A stretch of 64,000 nt of DNA from Labyrinthula sp. Ha (taxonomy: Eukaryota; Sar; Bigyra; Labyrinthulida; Labyrinthulaceae), in NCBI GenBank assembly GCA_015227615.1, contig JAALGZ010000037.1, positions 62,001-126,000 on the forward strand. The letters run 5' to 3'. Of the stretch, positions 1 to 12,300 are shown one piece after another (position 1 is the stretch's first letter; each line of letters opens with the position of its first letter). Under the pieces are notes generated by a model, which worked only from the letters and a program-made list of their open reading frames with translations, was not told where the DNA came from and ran no database searches. The translations under genes and the position numbers were made by a program.

Positions 1-1541
1 TATAGTCGGGAGGTTGAAAAAAGTAATCATAAAGCATAATCTTGTAAAGCTTCGATTACCCGAATTATCTTGAGTATTGGTTGAAGCAATACTCAAGAAA
101 TGCAATAAATTACTTTTGTGTTCTAGATATCCTGAACATTAGAAAAAAACTTGATAAGTATTAGAATATAGCTAAAATAATATTAAAATTCTATAGCCTA
201 AAACTCCCGAATATTAAATAGCATTTTCTTTATATCTAGGTTGGCATCAGAAACCTTCACCAGTTCCAATTATAAACATAACTCAATGTACTATCTACGT
301 CGGAAATGGTAACGGGAACAATCTTATACCTTTTTTCTTTACCCTAGTCACACTATGTCCCTGTGACATGTTCTACACAACAAAGACAGTACAAGTGCTT
401 TACGACCGGTTCATGACTAGCGGACTGTTCATTATCTCATTAACAATAGCAAAGTACTTCATCAAAGACATGTAAGAATCCCATAGCATTGAATTAAGAA
501 ACTATTTAAATAAATGAATGTCCTTATAAATATATTGCAAAAAGTTATTACCAAACTAAGAATTTATCAATGGGTTGTTATAAAAAAGTTAGAAAGAGAT
601 AGTTAACATTAATTAATAGACATTATCATTGTTGTGTACCATAAATTATTAAGTACTTGATTATAGTAAATATATATGGGCTTTGTTTGGTTTCAGGACT
701 TCGCTAAATAATAGTCTACTATTTATGTGATTTACCCCATCCTTCTTGTTTTATTCTGTAATTTCTATCTTGGTTTATGTATCACTATTGGAAAATCAAG
801 AGAATCGACCCAGATTTAGACGGGGCAGTGTCGCACAATATAATAATATCAGATATGGACAAGTCCAATATTTTTGAAAGACAGTAAACCTCCCTAATAC
901 TAACTGGCAAGTCAATTTGGATTTCTTATTTGGATGACATCATTTTATATCCGTTCATCATTCTAACATAGAAGTGTCTGAATTTCTTTGAAAATCAGTA
1001 CTCAGTTCAAACTCAAATTTTAATATGTTCTAGATGTCCAAAGTTGTTCTGGTAACTTGACAAGCAAACCATTTGTATTTAATCTCCTTGCATCTCCCAC
1101 AGATTGACATGATCAAAATATGTAAAAATACATGTAATCAAAGAATTTGGACTGAGATTTAAATGTACACTATACACGAAATTTATACAAAGTTCATAGA
1201 GAAATTAATATGGAACTGTTGGAACGGTTAACTGCGGTATACTAGCCATAATGAAATTTTTAGGTTAATGGTAAGTTATTATTTAGTAATTCGCGTTAGT
1301 AATTGTAGAATGAGAACCTAGAGTGTGTTGATTATGGACACTTCTTATGGAGATTCTAAACAAGTTTTGATTATATTGTAATAAGATCGATGCTCACACA
1401 ATGATTGATCACTATACAGTAAAATTAAACATACAAGATACATGACTCTAACATAGATTGCATTACTCAAATGAAGTCTTACGGATCTTTATGCTTATTA
1501 GAGTAAGCAAAGAAACAAGGAAGGAAATTAAAAGTAGGGAT

Positions 1542-2130
1542 GGGATTTGACTTATTGATATTTTATCAATACTAAATTTACCCATGTTTTTCTAACTAAT
1601 TGATTCTGATAATTCCCAAACCATTTTGAATGAGTATTGATAATCAAATCATAATTAATAACCAAATGTGCCACATGGCCTTGGGTCCAGTGCGAAAGGA
1701 ATTCTATCTTGCATGTTGCCGCCGCATGGAATTCTCCTAAACATGGGCAAATGACAAAAGTTGCATAACGGTAGAACCTTATTTTACTGTCACAAACCTT
1801 TTTGCCAAATCTCTACCGAGATAGTACCATAAGAGGAACCTTATGGTTATACCACAGCATAATGTTTCGCTAATAAACCCAACATATCACCCTACTACAT
1901 TCTATTGCTGGTTATTCCCAGACTATTGGTCTTTTTATATGAACTTTCCTGCAGTGAATAAGTAAAATATATGTTCTTGAACCGTTGGGTACAAGGTCAT
2001 TTGGCCCAATTTATTATTGATAATCAAAGTTAAATCATAATCAATTGATAAAAATAAACAGCCAAATTCTTTTATTAACAATCAGAATCAAAATGTTTAA
2101 CAAATAATTCTTGATAATTCTTATCAAATG
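1542..2130. repeat. Foldback (MITE-like) element with related inverted arms
   Basis: The left arm (1542-1663) and the right arm (2001-2130, inverted) are related. Both share a TTGATTCTGAT core, an outer ATTTGA end and a terminal hairpin. The left hairpin is TATTGATA-TTT-TATCAATA (1553-1571); the right one is TTGATAA-TTC-TTATCAA (2111-2127). A third arm-like copy in direct orientation lies at 33181-33303. No transposase frame lies between the arms and I see no clear target duplication. This suggests a non-autonomous DNA element, old enough that the arms have diverged substantially. Two independently inserted single-arm copies in opposite orientation is the alternative. Confidence 0.55.
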
Positions 2131-2888
2131 CGGCGCCTAGCTGTCAAAGCAATCCTGTAGTGTTAGGTTGAAGAAAATGTTACTAACTGCAAGTTCTTAG
2201 ATCTTGTGTAAGTTGGGTAGCATGAGTAATCAATTATGTGACTGTGATATTTGTATGCAGTGCTTAGGTTAGTATGTAAAATGCTGGTTCATTTAGAGCT
2301 TACATATAAGTCGCATCACATTTTCCTAGAACAAGCACTATTCACGAAACACTGCACAAGTAAGTTGTAGAGAGGATAACCAATTGCGCTTAACGTAGTT
2401 TGAAATTAAAAAGATGCTAACCTATCTATTACAGTAGTGGTTATTGTTGACATGGGGAAGTCAACTGCTCCGCTTTTGCAACAGAACAGTGCATATGTTT
2501 TATTGTGGCATTGATTCTATAATCAGTTGATATTCCTACTTTAGGTTTTATTTCTTAAAGGTTATCTTCTTTCGATTGCTTCCTGTGAAACCCAAATAAT
2601 CAAGTACCAAAGAAACATTTTATTTTCCCTTATATTTAGTTTCATATTCCTAATGGATGGAGGAATACAAATTAAATCTTTGTTTCTTATATCCTTATCA
2701 ATTGAATTCTAATTTAATTTCTTATGTACAGAGATATGGGTTCTTTGTAGTAGTAAAGCTTTACAGATATTTAGTTATAGAATTCATGTTGAATTAATTA
2801 TCTAAAATAGGATAAATTAGGTTAAGATAATTTTTTGTTATATTGACCACTTTGGTTTTTTCAACGATTATTTTTACACAAAATTTCA

Positions 2889-2900
2889 TTTTGGGCAATT
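2889..2900 (-). promoter_or_regulatory. TTGCCCAAAA-type upstream motif
   Basis: AATTGCCCAAAA is read on the minus strand about 56 bp before the start codon at 2956. The same core occurs just upstream of several other starts in the window (6241, 38491, 51185). The regulatory role is inferred only from recurrence and position. Confidence 0.35.
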
Positions 2901-2955
2901 ACTCTATGTCCTAAAAGTACAAAAACAAATCCCAATTGAAATAAACAAAATAAAT

Positions 2956-5509
2956 ATGAAATCAATTAAACAAAAATATAAAAAAAGACGTGATAAAACA
3001 TCCTTTAAAATAATATGGTAACTTAATTATATTGATTATTTAAAGGGAACATCAAGGTCAGAATCAAATAAACCCAAACAAGTTTAAAACGGAGGTAGAA
3101 GAGTTTGTCGAAGGATTCCAACCAGATCAAGAAGTTTCTTTTATAAAGTATAATATCTTCTCTTATATTTATTCTAGTTTTTTATATTGTCCATTTGAGG
3201 CCATCAAATCTAACTTCTTGAAACTTATCCTTTGTTTTCCAGCTGTGAAACAAATTGGGTATTTTATTTTGTTTTCTTGACCATAGATTTTCCAGATGCA
3301 GTTTCAGTGATGAAAACTTTCAAAATCTTCAAAAACTTAAAATCTTGAAATTGAACTGCTTAAGGTATATTTTTTTTTATATATTTAGTTCAGATTTTTT
3401 TTCTGTAATATTTCTGAAATGAGTTCTTTTTGCAATTTCTTGAAATCAATCAGTGTAATGGAAATGGAGTAAAAATATTTTATTTTATTATTTAGATTAT
3501 TTAAAAACAACTTCAGTTCAGAATATTTATCAAATATATTTGAAAACTTATCTTTAAATAAAGCACTTTTTAAAATAAAGTATTTTTTATCAAAATATTG
3601 AGTTTTTAGTATTAATGAAGAGGTTATTCTTGCGGCTTTAAAAAACTATTTGAATACTAATAAAACAATAAAAGTTTTAATATATGGAAATAATACAAAG
3701 TCTACAAAGCTGTCAGAAGAAGAAACTATTATTGAGTTAAAAGAAATAGTTGATTTACATCCTTCTATTCTTGGTCTTCGATTCTATGATATTTTTATTG
3801 AACCAAATGGAATAAGTGAAAGGTTGAAACAACTTGTTCATTCTGATTTACAAGGACAATATGAAAAAGAAGAGGAAATAAAAGAAGTTCCAGTTATTCT
3901 TATGGGTATTTTATTTAGTTTATTTTTATTCTTAGGTAATGGAAGAACTGGAAAGACTTCTTTACTAAGAAACTTATCTGGAAAAAGTTTTCAACAAGAA
4001 ACACAATCTACTATAGTTTTGGAAGATACACAGATTCTTCAGGTTAGCAAAAATAAGTTTAAACCAATTACAAAATATGATCTCAGTGTTCAAAGAGTTA
4101 AAAATATGCTTGCTTTTGAATATGAAGTCGAAGATGAAGTTGAAAAAGAGTCAAAATATAACTTAGAATTTGAAGATGAGTTGATTACAAGAACTATAGG
4201 AGACAAGAACTTTGTTGAACTATATGTATCACGTTATCGTTCAGGTTTTCAAAGTAATGATACTTTTTTACGTTTTTATGATTTTGGTGGACAAGAAGTT
4301 TTTTCTTCTGTTCATCATATATTTATGAATAAAAAAGCTTATTATTTAGTTGTTTTTAATATGACTAAAATGAAAAAGAACGATTTATTTAGACTAAAAT
4401 TTTGGTGTGAAACTATTTTAAAAAATACTCCAAAAGCATATGTTTTATTTATTGGAACTTATTTAAGTACTTTCTTAAAGAAGAATAAAACACTTGAAGA
4501 TGTAAACTATATGTTTGAAGTTTTTCTATCTAATCTTTCTGGAAGCCTAAATATTATTAAAGATAAAGAAACGATTTTCTTTCCTGTTGAAAATGCTGTA
4601 GATTCTAATAAGAGTCGTGAAAAGGCAATTAAAAAGGAGTTAAGGAGTATACATGCAAAGAAATCAAAGTTAAATAACTTATTAAATCAACGTTTACGGA
4701 TTAAATCTGTTTATGTATTATTCTTGGATAATTGTCGAGAAGAATCAAGTTATATGACAGTTCAAAAGTTTAAACTAAAAGCTAAGAAGTCAAACTTTTC
4801 TGAAAAGGAAATGGAAGAAATGTTAGAAATATATTCTAAAGAAGGAATTATTTCTTATTTCAAAGATATAAATTTATCTGAAAGTGATAATTTTATATTT
4901 TTTGCACCTTCTTTTTTAGCTCAAGCTTTGGGAAGCTTTATTCGTGATGAAAGTTTGCATCAACTTGCTTATAGAACAAATAAAAATGTATTTTCAAACT
5001 ATAGAAAATATATTGATACAGGAATAATAAGAAAAGATTTATTTGATGTTTTGTTAAAACAATATACAAAAAAAGAAAGAGAATATGTTTTAAACTTAGC
5101 TTTACATAGTTTAATTCTATTTGTAAATCCAAGAGAAAAAAACAGTTTTATTGTTCCTGAATTACTTCCTGAAGTAAAAGATCAAAGGATGAAAAGAGTC
5201 AATGGCAATTTGAAAAAGATATATTTTAAACAACCAATTACAAATACAACCTTTTTGAAAGTTATTTCTATATTCTTAAGAGAAAATAGTCTTATTGAGT
5301 ATTATCTATTTAACTCGTTTGCAAGGTTTATTTTTGGGACTGAAAGTATTTTAGATATTTACATAAATAAAGAAAATACAATAGTTTTTAATTATATAGG
5401 TTATAAAATAAACACATTAATATGGACACAAATTCAAAATATAGTTGAAGAATTGAATAGTTTAAGCGAAGAAGTTGAAGAAGAGTTTAGAAAAAAGTAT
5501 CGAAGTTAA
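2956..5509 (+). CDS. LRR-Roc-COR (Roco-like) GTPase, eight exons
   Basis: Spliced protein of 783 residues. Exons: 2956-3017, 3046-3147, 3178-3258, 3287-3364, 3394-3468, 3496-3579, 3610-3905 and 3936-5509. The seven introns are 28, 30, 28, 29, 27, 30 and 30 nt. Every junction restores one open frame from the ATG at 2956. Residues 1-165 are leucine-rich repeats, about one per exon (e.g. LKILKLNCL). The Roc GTPase follows, with P-loop GNGRTGKT (near residue 260, created by the last splice) and switch II DFGGQ (about 375-379). From about 480 to the end the sequence looks like a COR domain, with no kinase after it. Roco proteins are GTP-regulated dimers acting in signalling and cytoskeletal control. 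The G4 motif (usually THxD) reads TYLS, so guanine recognition may be altered. The Roc-COR call is strong. The exon 1-6 boundaries rest on frame continuity and LRR spacing, and the acceptor of intron 1 is AAG rather than the usual TAG/CAG. Confidence 0.8.
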
Positions 5510-5723
5510 GAGAATTAACTTTTGATTTTTACTTCAGATATTTTTTTATAAACAAAACAGTCACTGATAAAATAGTTTTCTTCGTTTAACCAAAACTCTG
5601 TTCTTTCATGTAAAAAAGTCTATATTCAAAAACTTTTGCTTTACTAAGAACAATACATTCTAGAAAACTTTTCCTAGAATAACTTATCCACAGCTTAAAA
5701 TCCGCTCATCCACACAGCTTCGC
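5510..5723. other. Short convergent intergenic spacer with a near-palindrome
   Basis: This spacer separates the 3' end of the Roco-like gene from the 3' end of the minus-strand gene. It holds a 22-nt near-palindrome at 5658-5679 built on TTCTAGAAAA. A closely similar near-palindrome occurs at 40472-40490. It may be a 3'-end processing or structural signal; the function is unknown. Confidence 0.4.
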
Positions 5724-6209
5724 TTACTTCTTAAGAACACAACGTTCTCCATTGATCTTCTTAAGATAAAAATCTTTTAATCCTTCTTTTCCCAATGATT
5801 GAATCCACCCATTCTGAACATCCAAACCAAAGTTTGTTGTCAAGAATGCTTTTATCTTCAAAGTATTTACTTTACCATCACAAACACCTTCCAATTTATT
5901 ATAGGCTTCAATAACAGCACCTTCAAAAACTTTTTTATCAGCATAAGATTTAGAATATTGAGGGATATTTGCATCATTTTCCGCGTTTGATTTTATTTTG
6001 TATGTCCGCTTTTTCGGTCTCTTCTTTTTTGTTTGAATAGAAGGTTGCGTTGATGTATTTTCTTTTGCAGTTGACTCGATACTATTTTTACTAATAGGTT
6101 TTATCATACCAACATGTAACATAATATCTTTTAATGACTTTCTTAACTTGGAGTTCTCTCTTTCTAGTGATACAACTCTTTTCTTCAACTCTTGAAATTC
6201 TTCTTCCAT
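5724..6209 (-). CDS. Unrecognised coiled-coil protein with basic middle
   Basis: A 161-residue protein starting at the ATG at 6209. Residues 1-30 form a charged heptad-like coiled coil (MEEEFQELKKRVVSLEREN). A low-complexity Ser/Thr/Lys segment follows, with KKKRPKKRTYKIK near residues 62-75 resembling a nuclear localisation signal. The C-terminal 65 residues look globular (GAVIEAYNKLEGVCDGKVNT onward) and could be a small helical domain. I do not recognise the family. It is divergently transcribed from the dynein gene, with only 108 bp between the two ATGs, so the promoters must overlap. Codon use is typical for AT-rich genes here, which supports it as real. Confidence 0.7.
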   Translation of the reverse strand: MEEEFQELKKRVVSLERENSKLRKSLKDIMLHVGMIKPISKNSIESTAKENTSTQPSIQTKKKRPKKRTYKIKSNAENDANIPQYSKSYADKKVFEGAVIEAYNKLEGVCDGKVNTLKIKAFLTTNFGLDVQNGWIQSLGKEGLKDFYLKKINGERCVLKK

Positions 6210-6317
6210 TTCTTTCTTTGTTTAACGGTAAAAATATTGATTGCCCAAAATTGTGAAAGAAACTTGAAGTCGAAAGATGAGCCGTTTAAAAGATAGCAAA
6301 ACTCAACAAAAAAGAAG
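6210..6317. promoter_or_regulatory. Bidirectional promoter between coiled-coil gene and dynein
   Basis: This 108-bp spacer holds the divergent starts at 6209 (minus) and 6318 (plus). It contains GTTTAACGGTAAAA (from about 6220), TTGCCCAAAA (6241-6250) and AGCCGTTTAAAAG (about 6278-6290). The second motif recurs upstream of other genes in the window. AACGG/CCGTT matches the core of Myb-type binding sites, and its use here is inference. Confidence 0.45.
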
Positions 6318-9300
6318 ATGAAGATCAGAAGAGTTAGATATGATCGAAAGAAGTCATTTGTTTTAAAAAGATTTTTGGAACTTAAGAAAAGGAAGGAAAA
6401 GGAAAGTGTTTCAAATGAAAAAGAGAATAGAAGAAACAGGTACATGCTTCAGAAGGTGTATGGAAAATACGTGGATAAGTATTCGAAAGAATACATAGAG
6501 GCGCACATGAAGAAAATAGAAATTATTTCATGGAAAAAAGCATGTAAATTAAAGAGAATGAGGTATCCTACCTATAACCAACGTGTTCTTTTTGATTGCT
6601 TGGAAAAATGTCTAGATTGGAACCAAAGGTTACTTCTTCTTTTCAAGTGCCAAAATTTAGATCAGCTTAGGCGAAAGTTTTTTTTTGATCAAAAGTATGA
6701 AGTCGTAGTTTCTCTCCAGGATTATTTTATTTACCATATGCAGTTACAGCCAAAAACACTTACTTCCTTTAAGACAGGAGATGAGGTTTACTTTTTTGAT
6801 GTAGGGTCTCTTTGCTTTAAAAATGCGAAGGTAATGGAGGTATCCAAAAATTCAGGTATGGTGAAAATTCAGCTGCTTAATCATGAGACGTTTAATGTCT
6901 TTTTTGGATTGGTTTATACTCATTTCAACTTGGTTAAGCGGTTACTTCAGTTTAGGAATCTTGTGACAGCTCGGTTCTTTGAATGTGAGTTTCTTATGAA
7001 GAAAAAGGAAAAAGATTGCGATTTGAATGCAGTCTTATTGGTACAAGACTCATGGAGAAGAAAATGGAAAAACGCAAATCAAGAGATAAAGAAAGAAATA
7101 TTTGTTGCATTAGCTCGAGTTCAAACCCGAGTTGAGCATAACTTGTTGAGTGTGCTTAGCAGTGGGTATATTAGCAAGCAATGTAAAAGATTTGAGAAAG
7201 GATCGTTAACGAGTTTTGGATGGTTCAAGTATCAGAAGAAGGAATTTGGGTGCATTTACCAACCAACTTCCAAGTCTAGAAAAAGGTTTATTAACCTGAA
7301 AAGAAGGTTCCATAAGAATGACCTGTTAAATTCACTAAAGGTGCTTAGAAAATTCCACAGCTTGTGCTTTAGCTGGTTCCGAGATCAATCAAGTGCTGTT
7401 TGCTTATTTTGCAAAGTCGTGAAACCGTTGACGATAGAAGAATTTACTAAGATTCAGAACAGAAGTGTATACAACTGCAGTTCATTTGTCAGGGAGGAAA
7501 TGATTTTGAAGTTTAGAAAAGTGCTTTCTTTTCTGCCGAAATCAAAAGAATTTGAGACAAGGAGCTACATGGAGTATACAAAATGCTTCTGCAAGAGATT
7601 CACTATGATGTTGAATTTTAGACTAGCTGATGCTCTTAATCGGTTCGTGTGCGAGCAAGTTGCAAGTCTTTTAGCAGAGATTGGAAGATTTGATACTTTT
7701 TCTTTTAGTATTAAAGATCCGAGAACAATTTATTCCAACCCCAGTCTAGAGAGCCGGAATGGACTCTTTACGGGACAGGTTTTGGTTTCTGCAGATGATG
7801 ATTCAGGAGGATGTAACATTTCATATGAAATCTTACCAACGGTGCTGACAGATGTTATAGAGTCACTACTTCAGAGTGTTCAAGCAGAGTTTTATCAGGT
7901 AGATCGTTTAGAAAAGGGTTTGTTTTCAAGAATATATTTCGAGACCTCGACTTTTTTGAACGTTTTTCACGAAGCTCCGCCACTAGAGAACTGGGTCCAA
8001 AAGTCTGTTTCGAGTGTTCTTTCTGGCCTTTCATTGGTCACTAAGGTCCTACAATACTTGGATGATTTTTCACCGGTTCTAAGCGAAGATCCAACACATC
8101 TCTTAGATTCCTTGGAGGCAGTGGCCTCTAGTGATGAAAATGCTGTGGAGGTGGTTCCAAATTCAACCTTATCAACAAAATTGGAAGAATATTCTAATTT
8201 CACAGTTAACTGTAAAAAAATGATTGAGAAATCTGTGTCAATGGGATTGTTCTCTGTGAATATGGAGAATGTTCGAAGAACAATACATCTTAATTGCAGC
8301 GAGATGTTAAATGGTATGCTTAAATTCAGCACAGCTAACATCGCATTACAAATGGAAAAATTTTTTGTCCTTGAAAGAGAAGTCCTTGACACCTTAAATA
8401 GGTTTCCCCAAAGTGTAGAGGATTGCTTTGAACTGGAAAAATATATAACTAACTTAGATAATGTGACTGCTCTTATTCAACCATACCTGGATCTAGTCGA
8501 GAAGAATACTGCTATTCTTCGCAGTTTTTTTACAGCTTTACCAAAAGATTTATTCTTTAGTTACCTTAAAGCTACCCAATGTAAATCCAAACTGGAAACT
8601 GTTGCTCAAGAGGTTCTGAGGTGCATTCAAGAAGAAAAAGAAAGGTACTTGAGGAATCAAATATCTGAGCAGAATCTTTTCAATGGTTTAATCGCGAAAA
8701 TGGACGAAGAAGTTAACCAATTCTTAAAGCATGATAACAAGAATCACTTAGAGCAAATAATGATGGAGTGCAATCTCTTGCAGGAAAAAATCAAGAATTT
8801 ACAGGAGAAAGCTTTATTGTTTAATACTCGGGAAGAGCTTTATGGTCGAAAACCAACTTCCTATGACAGTATAGAAGAAATTGAGAAAAAATATGAGCCT
8901 ATGAAACAATTTTGGACATGTTTGTTCGATTGGACTACGAAAAAAACGGAACTGACCTGTTGTGCAGTTTCTGATGTGAGTTATCCTGATACAGAGGATC
9001 TAATAAATAATTTAATAAAAGTGTTTGGCAGATGCTTCAAGCTTTTTTCTCAACGGACTGATGAGGCTGGCTCTAGTGGATCCGAAAGTGTTTTGTTTAG
9101 CAACCTTAAGGACATCGCCAGTGAAGCCAAGAACTCTGTCTCGAGATTTCGCCCCAATCTTGAGTTATTCAATGCGCTTTCACAACCCGGTTTTAATAAT
9201 AACCATTGGGAAGTCTTATTTGAGAAGCTTGATAATAAAATCGATATTGAAGTCACAGTTCCATCACTCCAGAACCTGAGTAAGCTAGATTTATTGGAAG

Positions 9301-12300
9301 CTAACAACTTAGAAATCGTAAAAAGTGTGGGAATTTTGGTTTCTAAAGAAACTCAGATTAAGAAAATGCTCGACAAGATGAAAGGGGAGTGGGAAGCCTT
9401 GGAACTAGAAATTGTTCCATACAAAGAGACTGGAACATCTGTTCTAAAAGGTGTAGAGGAGCCCTCGAGTTTGCTTGATGAACATATCTCACAAGTACAG
9501 ACCCTTCAATTTAGCCCATTCAAAGGTTCCTTCTCAGAGGAGATCGATGCATTCGCGCTTGAGTTGCAAACAGCTTCTGAAGCTTTAGAAGGTTGGATAT
9601 CTGTTCAAAAGAACTGGTTATATCTTCAACCAATATTTGACTCTCCTGATATTAATAAGCAGCTTCCAATTGAGGGGAAGAAGTTTCAGGAAGTTGATCA
9701 GAACTGGAGACAAACTGTCGCCGCCGCCAAAGATAAAAAAGTCCTAGCATTTTGTGGATCATCTCAGTTAAAACTGGTTCCTCGTTTTCGAGAGATGGAA
9801 CGACTACTGGACGAAGTCTCCAAAGGTCTAAGCGAGTATCTCGAAACGAAGCGAGGTGGCTTCGCACGTTTCTATTTCTTGAGTAATGATGAACTGTTAG
9901 AAATACTAAGTGAGACTAAAGATCCAGAAATGGTTCAACCCCACCTAAAAAAGTGCTTTGAAGGGATTAAATTTGTTAAATTTTCTGTCTTAGAAGATGC
10001 GAATGAAATCTTGAGAAGGCGGTTTAAGACTCATGACGTAAATAAGTGTATTTATTCAAAGGATCTTGACTTAAGCACAATTATTTATCAAGCTGATGGC
10101 CTTGCTATTTTAGATGACCTAAGGAATGAGGCATTGCAGAATTTTGACATTCCCAAGCCTTATAATTTGACATCAAACAACAGAACAGAGAAGGTTGTAA
10201 CTCATATGATTTCTTCTGAAACAGAGACTGTGGAGCTGAGTATGTATGTGAATCCAAAGAATAAGACAGTAGAATTTTGGATGACCCAACTTGAAAACTT
10301 TATGATAGAGACTGTCAAATTTGAGATTTTCACTAGCATAAAGTCATATATAGACTGTAAGCGAACCGCTTGGCTTCAAAAAGTACCTGGTCAGTGCGCG
10401 CTGAATGCGAGCCAATTCCATTGGACCAAGTGCATGGAGATGGCAATGACTGCTTCTGGTAATAAAGGAATACAGTATTGTCTCGAGATGCAAAAATTCC
10501 AGATAAATGATCTGGTTACATTGGTTCGGTCCCCGAACTTGGGTAGTTTAGGTAGGATGACGGTCAGTGCTCTCACAGTATTAGATGTTCATGCGCGCGA
10601 TGTAACACAAAAACTCTTTGACGAAGGAGTAAGTGAGCCAAGCGAGTTCTTATGGATATCACAAATGAGATACTATTGGGAGTTTGAATCAAGAAAAAAG
10701 ACTACAAAGAAAAAGAAGAAAAAGAATGCCACAGAAGATGTTAGCATTGAGCAGAATGTTCTCGATTATACAAGTGGCACATTGATGGTTAGAATGGTTT
10801 CAGCTGTTAGACCTTATGGATATGAGTATCTTGGAAATTCTTTTAGACTTGTTATCACACCTTTGACTGATAAGTGTTATTTAACTCTGATGAATGCCAT
10901 GCAGATGACTTTAGGTGGAGCTCCTGCAGGGTTGGTTTTCTTGTGTTATTCACTTTTAGTCCGGCTGGAACTGGGAAAACCGAAACTACGAAAGATCTAG
11001 CCAAGGCATTGGCAAAACAATGTGTGGTTTTCAATTGTTCAGACGGACTTGATTATTTGGCAATGGGTAAGTTCTTCAAGGGTTTAGCATCTTGCGGTGC
11101 TTGGGCTTGCTTTGATGAATTCAACCGAATAGATGTCGAAGTGTTAAGTGTTGTCGCGCAGCAAATTATGACCCTGCAAGGTGGCGTTATATCAGGGAAA
11201 ACTAGAATTGTATTCGAAGGCACCGAAATTAATCTTTCTAGTCAGTTTGCAGTATTCATTACTATGAACCCAGGTTATGCGGGGAGAACAGAACTCCCTG
11301 ATAACCTTAAAGCCAGGTTCCGACCGGTAGCGATGATGGTTCCAGACTATGCACTTATTGGTGAAATAATGCTCTACTCCTTCGGATACGATAATGCCAA
11401 GGATTGTGCTAAAAAGATGGTGGCAACTTTTCGTTTGTGTAGTGAGCAGCTAAGTAGTCAAAGTCATTATGATTACGGTATGAGGGCAGTTAAGACAGTG
11501 ATTGTAGCAGCAGGTAATTTGAAAGCAAAGAAGGAGAACCAGTCAGTAGACGAAGAGGTTCTCTTGTTAATTGCGTTGCAAGATGTGAACATTCCAAAGT
11601 TTTTAAGAATGGACATACCTTTGTTCAAAGGCATAATGAGTGATCTGTTTCCTGGAAAATCAAAGCCTTTCATTGATTATTCAGAACTATACCTTTCTCT
11701 AAGAGAAAGCAACTATTCTAATGGTTTGCAAAGTAGCGGTTGGTTCTTGCAGAAACAAATACAATTGTACGAGATGATTATTGTTAGGCACGGTTTGATG
11801 CTAGTTGGGCCCAGCGGTGGCGGGAAGACATCAAACTTAGCCAATTTATGTTCGGCTTTGACATCCCTTAAGGCCAAGGGAATTCAAGGTTTTGCGTTTG
11901 AGGTTATCGAGTTGTATACCTTGAACCCTAAGAGCGTTACAATGGGTCAACTATATGGCGAGTTTGATGCTAACACTCATGAATGGCAAGATGGAGTCTT
12001 GGCAGAAATCATGCGTCAATGCATCAAGTCTATAACTCCCAACCGAAAGTTCGTTATGTTTGATGGTCCTGTCGATGCTAGTACATTTTTTCCTTCACTT
12101 AGTCTTAGTCTGGATTGAAAACATGAACACTGTGTTGGATGACAACAAGAAGTTATGTCTTAATAGCGGAGAAATTATGTCACTCTCAGCAGAAATGACA
12201 ATGATGTTTGAAGTGGAGGACTTAGATGTTGCCTCACCCGCCACTGTCAGCAGGGTAGGCATCATATACATGGAACCTCAATCATTGGGTTACTCAAGAT

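Larger units (their letters stand above)
1..2955. other. Gene-free stretch with a foldback repeat
   Basis: No reading frame of convincing length or composition is present on either strand before the Roco-like gene begins at 2956. The sequence is moderately AT-rich and has no simple repeat of note apart from the foldback element at 1542-2130. Given that exons here can be as short as 60 nt, a gene made only of very short exons cannot be excluded by eye. Confidence 0.5.

Noticed and set aside
3650-5509. Roco-like gene starting near 3650
   Set aside because: That start is a TTG; in-frame splicing of seven short upstream introns reaches an ATG at 2956 and supplies the expected LRR region.
7967-8392. 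141-codon minus-strand frame and similar ones inside the dynein gene
   Set aside because: Shadow frames of the dynein coding sequence; no independent evidence.
12081-12102. Alternative 22-nt form of dynein intron 2 using the first TTAG
   Set aside because: It would insert two extra residues (LV) into the DGPVDAIWIENMN segment, which is invariant in length in dyneins; the 28-nt form gives the exact family sequence.
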